A DNA stretch of 64,000 bases from NCBI RefSeq assembly GCF_002973535.1, contig NZ_PVEP01000009.1:89221-153220 (forward strand). The letters run 5' to 3'. Made by a program: the position numbers and the translations under genes. The notes below the pieces were generated by a model. The model did not search any database. It was not told the origin of the DNA and saw only the letters and a list, made by a program, of their open reading frames with translations. This document shows, piece by piece, positions 9,465-18,251 of the stretch; the stretch's first letter is position 1; each line of letters opens with the position of its first letter. Source of the DNA: Albidovulum denitrificans. GTDB lineage: Bacteria > Pseudomonadota > Alphaproteobacteria > Rhodobacterales > Rhodobacteraceae.

Positions 9465-9755
9465 ATGGGCGTGCACAAACAAAGTGTCAGCTTCACGGAT
9501 GCAGCTTTCAACTTTGCCCGAGAGCTGGTCGAGAGCGGTGAGTATCCGAACATAAGCGCTGCGGTCTCTGGCGAGATGACGCGCGCGCGCGCCGTGCGGG
9601 AGAGGGAGCGTCTTCTCTTCGAAGCCGAAGTACAGCGCCGCCTGGCGCTTCCCCCTGATGCCTGGGAGCCCGTCCGAACGGGCGAAAGCATCACGTCAAG
9701 CGCGCGCGCGCATCTTGCCCGACGAGCAAAGGCCGCCGGTGGCACCGCTGCCTGA
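9465..9755 (+). CDS. parD: ParD-like antitoxin
   Basis: A 96-residue protein of the ParD/CopG ribbon-helix-helix class. The N-terminal strand VHKQSVSFTDAAFNFARELV and the GEYPNISAAVSGEMTRAR helix pair are typical; the acidic and alanine-rich C-terminal half would wrap the toxin. The start at 9465 is favoured because GGAG sits six bases upstream; the ATG at 9462 is only three bases from it. The stop overlaps the toxin start (TGATG), giving translational coupling. ParD normally represses its own operon. Confidence 0.82.
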   Translation: MGVHKQSVSFTDAAFNFARELVESGEYPNISAAVSGEMTRARAVRERERLLFEAEVQRRLALPPDAWEPVRTGESITSSARAHLARRAKAAGGTAA

Positions 9756-10087
9756 TGCGCATCGTTCGACATCCTTTGGTCGACCAGGACCTTGCCGCTT
9801 TGCTTGATCACATCGTGGAAGTCACCGGCGGGGACTTCCATGCCGCCGACTTGCGCCTTGATGAGGTCGACGACCTTATCGAAGACATCTCAGCCAACCC
9901 GATGTCCGGCGTTCGTCTGGCGCAACCCCTCGACGGATGGCTGGTCCGACATGGCGGACGCGGCCATCGCCTTACCGTTGTGTTCCGCGCCGATCTCGAC
10001 AGGAACTGCGTCTTTGTCGCAATTGTTGCCTTCGGTGGGCAGGACTGGATGACCGAAGGCGAGACAAGGAAATCCTTCAGCGGATAA
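9755..10087 (+). CDS. parE: ParE/RelE-superfamily toxin
   Basis: A 110-residue toxin of the ParE/RelE fold. It opens with the family pattern VRHPLVDQDLAALLDHIVEV and has the typical ANPMSGVRL loop, followed by GHRLTVVFRAD and a C-terminal VFVAIVAFGGQDW strand. ParE toxins poison DNA gyrase, RelE toxins cleave mRNA; the sequence does not settle which. It overlaps the antitoxin gene by one base. Such a pair on an accessory replicon or island promotes its retention. Confidence 0.82.
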   Translation: MRIVRHPLVDQDLAALLDHIVEVTGGDFHAADLRLDEVDDLIEDISANPMSGVRLAQPLDGWLVRHGGRGHRLTVVFRADLDRNCVFVAIVAFGGQDWMTEGETRKSFSG

Positions 10088-11033
10088 CCGAGGTGCGCTG
10101 TGGCCAAAAGGGCCTGTGCGACAGCTCTCCTTTGTAAGGATCTCCAATCTCTGTAGACGCTTTGCCGCTTGGCTTTAAGGCTGGGAGGCCGCGATGGGGA
10201 CAAGCAACAGCTGCAACAGGTTCAACGCGGGATGCAGCGCGGCAGATCACGGTGCATGGGCATCCAGTTCGGCAGGCTTCGCGGCGGCTGAAGCGGAAGC
10301 TTGCTTGGTCCACCGAGGAGCGCGACATCCGGATAAAGCGTAAGCCATGAGCGCCCCTGCTGCGCACCCATGCCAAGAGCGGTCGCGGAAAGCTGCTTCC
10401 GACGCCTTTGGCGCGAACGCATCCGCCGCCGCACTTATTCGGCCCGAAACGTCGCAAGGCGGGACGTCTTCGAGCACATCGTGTCGTCCGACACCCCGAC
10501 GCGCAAGCGCACGAACACCGGCATCCTGTCGCCCGTTGACTTCGAACTCAGGCAGCAGAAACTCAACCAGCCAAGTGCCTGGGAAACTAGAGGCCACTCA
10601 GTGCGCCTGTCCTTCACGGCCTTCGGCACCACGCGGGCCTTAAACCCCGCGTCAGGGGTCCTGCGCGGTGTCTGTCCTGAACTCCCCGCTCTGGAAGACT
10701 GGCAGACGTCGGATCGCAACTTCCGTCACTGCCCCATTCTCGGAGAGAAGCTCACAAGCCACACCTCAGACCGTTCAAACTGCGCGCGACCGCTTGGCGC
10801 GGGCCGTTCAGCTTTGGGTCCTCGGCAGCAATTTGACGTTCCTGGCCTGAACGCGCCTGCACGTATTCAGCTTTATGTGCGGTGATTCCCCCAAGCCGAC
10901 GCCACATGTTGTGCTTTTTCTACAACAAACTGCGTTTACGGACGTCAAAGGCAAGAAGCGGGTGGAAATCACACGATTGGTCACTTAGACGTGATGGTTA
11001 ATGAATGGTGGCCAAGTGCCTGGTGGTGAGTAA
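10088..11033. other. Gene-poor stretch with decayed IS material
   Basis: About 950 bases with no intact gene. It contains the IS3-transposase remnant at 10433-10570. A short hairpin TGTTGT / ACAACA with a T-rich loop lies at 10907-10927. The DNA from 10900 to the start at 11034 is less GC-rich than its surroundings and must carry the promoter of the giant gene; no confident -35/-10 pair was found. Confidence 0.5.
10433..10570 (+). pseudogene. C-terminal remnant of an IS3-family transposase
   Basis: The frame reads TYSARNVARRDVFEHIVSS, then about 13 residues later GILSPVDFEL. This matches the end of IS3 OrfB proteins, where an Ala-Arg-x-Asp-Val-Phe-x-Tyr-Ile helix is followed by a short Arg-rich turn and Gly-Tyr-Leu-Ser-Pro-x-x-Phe-Glu. 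The catalytic D, D and E residues are all missing. The frame continues open on both sides but without transposase-like sequence. Confidence 0.7.
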
Positions 11034-14000
11034 ATGGCTTCGTCCGCATCTGTTCCGGTGTTCCGCAATGCTAACCGTGCAACCTTCGCACAGCATACAA
11101 GGCGCCTTTCCAGAAGGCTGACGCGCGCGGCGCAGGTCTTGAGCCTTCTGATCGTCGCTCTGCTTTCGGCAGCGACTGCAGCCTCGGCGCAGGATGTCGA
11201 CTGGGTCACGAACATCAACGACACCGGGTCAGACCCGACCCCTGCCGGGGGACTGATCACCTATCAGGTGACGGTCACGAACAACGGGTTTGACGCAGCA
11301 CCGGCAAACACGCTTCAGCTGCTCGTACCTGCCGGAACCACGCTTGAAACCACATCCGGCACGATCACTGGCTGTGCGCCGCTTCCGGCCACGGGGGCGA
11401 CCACCGTAACATGCTCTGTGCCTCCACTCGCTGACAACGCCAGTGCGACGCTGACCGCCGGACTCCGCACGACGGTACAGGGCAGTGTCGTCATGGGTGC
11501 CCGGGTGCCCACGATCGCGCCCGAGATCAACGCGGCCAACAATGACGTGACCGGAACCACGACAATCACTGCGGGCTCCGACCTCGCCTTGACGGTCGCC
11601 GGGCCTGCGACGGCAGCATCGGGCAGCATTGCCACTTATACCTTCACCGCGACGAACAATGGTCCGGATCCGGTCGCCAATTTCAGCTTCACGGTTCCGA
11701 TTCCAGCGGGGCTGACCAACACGTCAGCTCCGGCGGGCTGTACGCTCTCGGGGTCGACCTACACCTGTACGGTGGCAGGGCCAATTCCCGTTGGAGGCAG
11801 CGTCAGCCGCGACATCACCGGTCAGATCGCCGCAGCTGCGACGTCGACGGTCACGATTTCGGGCAGCGTCGCGACGGTGACGCCGTCGGACCCGATCACT
11901 GCCAACAACACGACGACCTTCAACACGACCGTAACCGCCGGTAGCGACGTGTCGATCAGCAAGGCGCGGTCGCCCTCGGGGTCTGTCTTCGTCGGCGACA
12001 CCGTGACCTTCACATTGAGCTCGCAATATTCCGGAGACCCTGTCACCGGGCCGATCGTGATTACCGACACGATCCCGGCGAACTACGGCATCGTTTCGGT
12101 CACGCCGTCCGCGGGCAGCGGCTGGACCTGCACGACCACCGGCCAGCAAGTAGAATGCACCCGCGCCTCCGGTGCCGCTGCCGGAGCCAACGTCTCGCTT
12201 GGCAGCATCGACATCGTCACCACGGCCCTGACAGTGGGATCGCCGACGAACACGGCCAGCATCACCTCGGCGGGGCCGGTTGATCCGATTCCGGGCAACA
12301 ACACCGCCACGGATGGCGGCGCCACGATCCTGCAACCCACAGCCGACCTGCGCGCCAACAAGTCGGGGCCAAGCCCGGCTTTGGTCGTCGTGGGCAACAG
12401 CTATGACTGGCGGATCAGCACGACCAACCTGGGCAACCGCCCCTTTGTCGGCACGGTCGAGATGACCGACACCTTGCCCGCTGGCCTGGACCTGACCAGC
12501 ATCGCACTGAACGGCTGGACCTGTTCCCCGGCGTCGGGGACCGGGCCACTGACCGTGACCTGCTCGCGCGTCTACACGGCGGGCGCGCCGCTGGGTGTCG
12601 GAGACACCACGCCGGATGTAGTGCTGACAACCCTCGTTTCGGCAGCGGGTACGTTGACGAACGGCCTGTCCGTCACCTCGCCGAACCCGAACTTCCCCGA
12701 CCCGGACCTCAGCAACAACGTCATCGGCGTGGGTGTTGGCAGCGTCGTGCCGGGTGGCTCGGCCGATCTGAGCGTGGTGAAGACCGCTGCCCCGGGCACA
12801 GTTGTCGCCGGCGATGTCGAGACTTTCACCATTCGCCTCGAGAATGCAGGTCCCGTCACGTCGCAGTCGGTCACTTTGACGGATGACCTTCTGGGCCTGA
12901 TCAACAGCGCGACCGGACCGACCGGGGCAGGCGTGGTCTCGGTGTCGCTTGCCGCAGGAAACACGACGGGCGGCTCGTGCGCTGTCGTGCCGACGGGTGG
13001 CACCAGCGCCCGACTGGACTGTTCCTTCACCTCGGTTCCGCAATGCACGGCCGGGACCTGCGCCACGATCACCGTTGCAGTGCGCCCCGGCGGCGAGGCC
13101 GGCAGCCGCACGAACAGCGCCCGTGCGATCTCCTCGGTGACTGCCGATCCCGCGCTTGGCAACAACACCGGCACGGCAGGCTTTGCCGTCACCCCGCGCG
13201 CTGATGTTACGGTGGCCAAGTCGGCGACCCCGGACCCTTCGGTTGCGGGGCAGACGCTGACCTACATCGTGACCGCAACCAACATCGCCAATGGGCTCAG
13301 CTCGGCCGAGGCTGTGCGGATCACCGACACATTGCCCACCGGGTTGACCTTCCTGTCGGCCACGCCGTCGACCGGGTCCTGCTCGACCCTGCCAAGCACC
13401 ACCGCGCCCACGGGCCCGGGCAACAACACCGTTGCCTGTACTTTCGGCACGCTGGGCAATGGGGCGCAGCAGACCGTGACCATCCTGGTCCGTCCGAACA
13501 ACGTGACCAGGGGCGCCTTGATCACCAATGACGTGGTCGTTGCAACGGACACGCCTGAAACCGACACCACGAACAACAGTGCTTCGGTCACCACCGCGGT
13601 TCAGGACCCAGTCCTTGATCTGTTGATCAACAAGATCGACAGCGTCGACCCTGTCGCCGTCGGAGACGATACCGTCTACACGATCACCGCCCGCAACAAC
13701 GGGCCGTCGGCGGCCGAGAACTTCAACATCACCGACACGCTGCCGGTGGATCGTCTGACGTTCCAGTCGGTCTCGGCCCCCGGTGGCACCTGTGGCACTG
13801 TGCCAGCGGTAGGCAGCCTGGGCGGCACGCTCAACTGCTCCTTCGGGACAGTTCCGGCCGGGGAAGAGCGCGTCATTCTCGTGACTATGCGCGGCTCGGC
13901 CAAGGGCAGCACGACAAACGTCGCGACCGTATCGTCGGACGAGGTTGTGGATGGGTTCGATACCAACCCGCTGAACAATACCGAAGACGAAGTCACCACC

Positions 14001-17000
14001 GTGCGCACCCGCGCCGATGTCGAGGTCGTCTCGAAGGTCGCCACCCCCGCCACGATCAACCTGCGCGAGCCGTTCACCTGGACGATCCTTGTGCGCAACA
14101 ACACCGGACCACTTCTGGCCGAGGCTGACGGCACTGTCGTGTCCGACACGTTGCCTGCCGGGATGGAACTGACCGGCGCGCCGACCATCAGCACCTCCTC
14201 CTCGACGCCAGCCGCAAGCTGCACCGGGACGGCGGGGGGGACCTCCTTCACCTGCGCGCTGAACACCTTCGCCAGCGGCGGCACCGCGACAATCACGGTG
14301 CCGGTCCGGGTGGTTTCCGTAACGGCGGCCGCGCAATCGCTGACCAATACCGCGACGATCACCACAAGCTCGCGCGATGTCGAGCCTGGGAACAACTCGA
14401 ACAGTGGCACGGTGCTGGTGAACTCATCCTCGATCGCCGGAACCGTGTTCCGCGACTTCGCAGATGACGGGTCCATCACGGCGGGCGATACCTTTGTCGG
14501 CGGCGTGCCGCTGACCTTGACCGGCACGGCCTTCGATGGAACATCCATCACCCGGACCGTTACCACAGCGGCAGACGGAACCTATCTGTTCCCGCTGCTG
14601 CCGGAAGGGTCGTACACCGTAACGCGCGGCGCGGTGGGGGAACCCCGGCTGGTCGATGGCGATCCCACGGCCGGCTCGGTCGGGGGAACCGTCACCGGGC
14701 CGACGGTGATCAGCTCGGTCTCCCTGCCTGCGAACACTGCGGCGACCGGCTATCTGTTCCCGGTTGTCCCGCAAGCCAGTGTCGGCATCGCCAAGCGGGC
14801 CGGAACGCTGACCGTCAACGCCGATGGCAGCTTCAACGTGCCCTTCACCCTGCTGGTCGAGAACCTGAGCCTTGAGGGTCTGACCTCGGGCGCGGTCACC
14901 GATGATCTGGATGGTGCAGCGCCGCTGTTTGGCACTCAGGTCAGCCTGGCAAGCCCGGGAACCGACCCCCTGACGCCCGGCTCCTACACGATGCTTGCGG
15001 CGCCTTCGGGCAGCTGTGGTGGGCTGAATGCGGGCTTCAACGGGGCCGGCGTCAACACGGTCGCCAGCGGATTCACTCTGGCAGCGGGTGCGACCTGCCA
15101 GATCGACTTCACCTTGCGGGTGCAGCCGACCGTACCGCTGCCTCCCGTCCTCGCCTCGGGCGGCCGCTACGAGAACCAGGCCACTGTCGACGCGGTGGGC
15201 GCGCTTTCGGGCCAGACTTCGGCGACGAACCCGCAGCTTCAGGACCTATCCGACAACGGAACCGACCCCGATCCGAATGGCAACCGCGCCGCGAACGAAG
15301 CGGGAGAGAACGATCCCACACCCGTCGCCCCTGCCTTTGCCCCGGCCATCGCGCTGGTGAAGCGGGCCGATGTCTCCGGCCTGTCGACTCCGGTCGTTCC
15401 GGGCGACGAGATCACCTACACGTTCGAGGTCACCAACACGGGCGACGTTACCCTGACGGGTGTGACGGTGACAGACCCGCTGCTCGGCGGCCTGATCCCC
15501 GGTGGCCCGATCACACTTGCGCCCGGCGCGTCCGACACCACGACCTTCACGGGGACCTATGTCGTCACGCAGGCCGACATCAACGCCGAAGAGGTCGTCA
15601 ACCAGGCCACGACGGAGGGAACCGATCCCTTCGGCACGGTGGTCGAAGACGACTCGGGCACAGCGGTCGACAATGATACGCCGCTGGTGACACCACTGGT
15701 CCAGGCCCCGTCGATCACGCTGGTCAAGACCGCAGACGCGTCAGCCATCGGTTCTCCGACAGTCGTCGGCCAGATCATCACCTACAGCTTCACGGTCGAG
15801 AACACCGGCAACGTGCCCTTGACCAACGTGGTTCTGGACGACCCGCTTCCCGGTGTGGTGCTTTCGGGCGGGCCAATCGACCTTGACCCCGGTGAAAGCG
15901 ACGCAACCAGCTTTACCGCGACCTATGCGGTCACTCAGGCCGACATCGACGCGGGCGAAGTGCGCAACCGGGCCACGGCGACGGGGACCTCTCCGGTGGG
16001 TGTCGATGTCAGCGACGAATCCGGCGCCGATCCGACGCTGGACGCAGACACCATCGTTCCGCTGAACCAGGGGCCTGCCATCGAACTGGACAAGATCGCC
16101 GATGTCTCGGGGATTGCGCTTGGCGCGGTCGCGGGCGACGTGATCCCGTACAGCTTTGTCGTGACGAACACCGGAAACGTGACGCTGAACGCCATCACCT
16201 TGGCCGACCTCCTGCCGGGAGTGGTCGTAAGCGGCGGCCCGATCGCCTCGCTTGCGCCAGGCGCCGTCGACAGCACGACCTTCACGGCAACCTACACCAT
16301 CACCGCGGCCGATATCGCGGCGGGCGAGGTGGTGAACACCGCCACCGTCACCGGGCGCTACGGTCCTGGCAATACCTTGACCGTCACCGACAGCGACACC
16401 GAGACCGCCCCGACCATCGCCATCGAAGCGATCCCCGAGGTCTTCCCGCCCTTCACCACGGATGGTGGCACGACCACGTCGATGCTCGCCTCTGACACCG
16501 TGGCTGGGGGGCCGGCGACGCTGACCAACGTGACCATCCGCGTCATCGGCACCTCGAACCCCGGCGTGACGCTGGACCCCGCAACCGGGCTCATCACCCT
16601 TGCCCCGGGCCTGCCTGCCGGGCCCTACACGGTCGAGTACGAAATCTGCTCGGTCGTGGTGCCCACGGTCTGCGACACGACGACCGAAACGGTCTATCAG
16701 GCCCCGGTCGGCGTCATCGAGGCCACGAAGACGCTGGCGACCACCGACAACGGCGACGGCATCCTAGGGGTCGGCGATCTGGTCACCTTCACCATCACGG
16801 TCGAGAACCAGTCGAACACCTCGGTCACCGGGCTGACGCTGACCGACACGCTGACGACGATCTCGGGCACGGGTCTGACGCTGGACTCAGGGCCGACCTT
16901 CGTGTCCGCCAGCGCAGGCTCGCCTGCCGGGACACTTGCGGTGGATGAGATCGCGACCTACACGGCGACCTTCACACTGACCATCGAGGCGGTCAGCGGC

Positions 17001-18251
17001 GGCGGCATCAGCAACACCGTCACGGCGGACGCGACGACCGTCGTGCCACCGGGCCTGCCGCCATCCGTGGTGCCGGTGCCGGTCAGCGACGTTTCGGATG
17101 ATGGCGACGATACCGACGGCAACACAGTGGACGATCCCACCGAACTGCGGGTCGATCCCAGCCTGGCGCCAACGGGTCTTTCGCTGACCAAGACGACCCC
17201 CCGCACCGTGGTTACGCGCGGCAGCGTCGTGCCCTATACGATCACTGTGCGGAACGACAATCCGGTGGTCTCGGGTCAGCTGGACATCGTCGACGTCCTG
17301 CCTCCGGGCATGCTTTATGTCGAGGGATCGGCCACTCTGGACGGGGTGCCGGTGGATGTCGAGGTACAGGGCCGCGTGATCACCTGGCCGGATGTCCCGG
17401 TTCCGCCCCTGACGACAGTAGAGGCAACCTTGCAAGCGCGCGTGACCAACGGCGCTGCGGCAGGAGACCTGGTGAACGTCGCCAGTCTGCGCAATCCGGC
17501 CACGAACGGCCTTCTGGCGCAGCGCGCGACAGCGACGGTCCGGATCGAACCCGAAGGCGTGTTCGACTGCGGTGACGTGATCGGCAAGGTCTTCGACGAC
17601 CGCAACCGCGACGGCTATCAGGACGCGCCCGAAGCGGCTCCGATCATCGAGGACGCCTATGATCCGGACGGCAAGTACGGCAAGTACGGTGGCGCGCCCG
17701 AGGTGATCGAGGATGACGGCACCGAACCCGGACTGGCGGGTGTCCGCCTGGTCGGGGTGGATGGCACCATCATCACCACCGATGCCTTCGGCCGCTACAG
17801 CGTGCCCTGCGCGATGCTGCCGTCGGACCGTGGGTCGAACTTCATCCTGAAGCTTGACACCCGGTCGCTGCCTGCGGGCTACCGCGTGACGACAGAAAAC
17901 CCGCTGGTGACGCGCCTGACCCCCGGCAAGATGGTCGAGATGAACTTCGGTGCCTCGATCGGCAAACTCGTCCGGATCGACCTGAACGCCAGCGCCTTCG
18001 CCTCTGAAGGCGGGAAGGCAACCCTGTCGCCCGACCTTGTCGCCGGGATCGGCACGCTTTTGCCCCAGATCGCCGGGGACGCGCCGACCCTGCGCCTGTC
18101 CTACTTCATCCCCAGTGATACGGATGCGGAAGGCGTGAAACGGGCACGGGCTCTCTTGACCCTGGTCGAGCGTCACATCCGACGCGAATGGCGTGACCTG
18201 GGCCGGACCAAGCTTACGATTGAACAGACGGTGGTGCGTAACGATGACTGA
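11034..18251 (+). CDS. Giant DUF11-repeat surface protein (2405 aa)
   Basis: A secreted protein built of tandem Ig-like repeats. An extended signal region (two RR pairs, then a hydrophobic core and ATAASAQ) ends near residue 53. At least eight DUF11-type repeats follow to about residue 1125, each closing with an Asn-Asn pair (for example AANND, PGNNTA, TTNNSA). A SdrD B-like domain starts at 1131 (IAGTVFRDF). Three closely related units of about 115 residues lie at roughly 1436-1780 (VTNTGDVTLTGVTVTDPL is typical). A second SD-type domain with DRNRDGYQD, which could bind calcium, is near 2180. The last about 95 residues resemble a degenerate OmpA-like peptidoglycan-binding domain. Its stop overlaps the next gene by eight bases. 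Role in adhesion or surface layering is inference. Confidence 0.85.
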   Translation: MASSASVPVFRNANRATFAQHTRRLSRRLTRAAQVLSLLIVALLSAATAASAQDVDWVTNINDTGSDPTPAGGLITYQVTVTNNGFDAAPANTLQLLVPAGTTLETTSGTITGCAPLPATGATTVTCSVPPLADNASATLTAGLRTTVQGSVVMGARVPTIAPEINAANNDVTGTTTITAGSDLALTVAGPATAASGSIATYTFTATNNGPDPVANFSFTVPIPAGLTNTSAPAGCTLSGSTYTCTVAGPIPVGGSVSRDITGQIAAAATSTVTISGSVATVTPSDPITANNTTTFNTTVTAGSDVSISKARSPSGSVFVGDTVTFTLSSQYSGDPVTGPIVITDTIPANYGIVSVTPSAGSGWTCTTTGQQVECTRASGAAAGANVSLGSIDIVTTALTVGSPTNTASITSAGPVDPIPGNNTATDGGATILQPTADLRANKSGPSPALVVVGNSYDWRISTTNLGNRPFVGTVEMTDTLPAGLDLTSIALNGWTCSPASGTGPLTVTCSRVYTAGAPLGVGDTTPDVVLTTLVSAAGTLTNGLSVTSPNPNFPDPDLSNNVIGVGVGSVVPGGSADLSVVKTAAPGTVVAGDVETFTIRLENAGPVTSQSVTLTDDLLGLINSATGPTGAGVVSVSLAAGNTTGGSCAVVPTGGTSARLDCSFTSVPQCTAGTCATITVAVRPGGEAGSRTNSARAISSVTADPALGNNTGTAGFAVTPRADVTVAKSATPDPSVAGQTLTYIVTATNIANGLSSAEAVRITDTLPTGLTFLSATPSTGSCSTLPSTTAPTGPGNNTVACTFGTLGNGAQQTVTILVRPNNVTRGALITNDVVVATDTPETDTTNNSASVTTAVQDPVLDLLINKIDSVDPVAVGDDTVYTITARNNGPSAAENFNITDTLPVDRLTFQSVSAPGGTCGTVPAVGSLGGTLNCSFGTVPAGEERVILVTMRGSAKGSTTNVATVSSDEVVDGFDTNPLNNTEDEVTTVRTRADVEVVSKVATPATINLREPFTWTILVRNNTGPLLAEADGTVVSDTLPAGMELTGAPTISTSSSTPAASCTGTAGGTSFTCALNTFASGGTATITVPVRVVSVTAAAQSLTNTATITTSSRDVEPGNNSNSGTVLVNSSSIAGTVFRDFADDGSITAGDTFVGGVPLTLTGTAFDGTSITRTVTTAADGTYLFPLLPEGSYTVTRGAVGEPRLVDGDPTAGSVGGTVTGPTVISSVSLPANTAATGYLFPVVPQASVGIAKRAGTLTVNADGSFNVPFTLLVENLSLEGLTSGAVTDDLDGAAPLFGTQVSLASPGTDPLTPGSYTMLAAPSGSCGGLNAGFNGAGVNTVASGFTLAAGATCQIDFTLRVQPTVPLPPVLASGGRYENQATVDAVGALSGQTSATNPQLQDLSDNGTDPDPNGNRAANEAGENDPTPVAPAFAPAIALVKRADVSGLSTPVVPGDEITYTFEVTNTGDVTLTGVTVTDPLLGGLIPGGPITLAPGASDTTTFTGTYVVTQADINAEEVVNQATTEGTDPFGTVVEDDSGTAVDNDTPLVTPLVQAPSITLVKTADASAIGSPTVVGQIITYSFTVENTGNVPLTNVVLDDPLPGVVLSGGPIDLDPGESDATSFTATYAVTQADIDAGEVRNRATATGTSPVGVDVSDESGADPTLDADTIVPLNQGPAIELDKIADVSGIALGAVAGDVIPYSFVVTNTGNVTLNAITLADLLPGVVVSGGPIASLAPGAVDSTTFTATYTITAADIAAGEVVNTATVTGRYGPGNTLTVTDSDTETAPTIAIEAIPEVFPPFTTDGGTTTSMLASDTVAGGPATLTNVTIRVIGTSNPGVTLDPATGLITLAPGLPAGPYTVEYEICSVVVPTVCDTTTETVYQAPVGVIEATKTLATTDNGDGILGVGDLVTFTITVENQSNTSVTGLTLTDTLTTISGTGLTLDSGPTFVSASAGSPAGTLAVDEIATYTATFTLTIEAVSGGGISNTVTADATTVVPPGLPPSVVPVPVSDVSDDGDDTDGNTVDDPTELRVDPSLAPTGLSLTKTTPRTVVTRGSVVPYTITVRNDNPVVSGQLDIVDVLPPGMLYVEGSATLDGVPVDVEVQGRVITWPDVPVPPLTTVEATLQARVTNGAAAGDLVNVASLRNPATNGLLAQRATATVRIEPEGVFDCGDVIGKVFDDRNRDGYQDAPEAAPIIEDAYDPDGKYGKYGGAPEVIEDDGTEPGLAGVRLVGVDGTIITTDAFGRYSVPCAMLPSDRGSNFILKLDTRSLPAGYRVTTENPLVTRLTPGKMVEMNFGASIGKLVRIDLNASAFASEGGKATLSPDLVAGIGTLLPQIAGDAPTLRLSYFIPSDTDAEGVKRARALLTLVERHIRREWRDLGRTKLTIEQTVVRNDD

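Noticed and set aside
10370..10885. A complete 171-residue gene
   Set aside because: Only the middle resembles an IS3 transposase end; the flanking codons look random.
11724..14336. Very long open frame on the minus strand inside the DUF11 gene
   Set aside because: It is the antisense shadow of a GC-rich repeat gene; its product is arginine- and glycine-rich with no recognisable domain or ribosome site.
11600..16400. Tandem repeats as a possible CRISPR array
   Set aside because: The repeats are protein-coding Ig-like units of over 100 codons, not short identical repeats with spacers.
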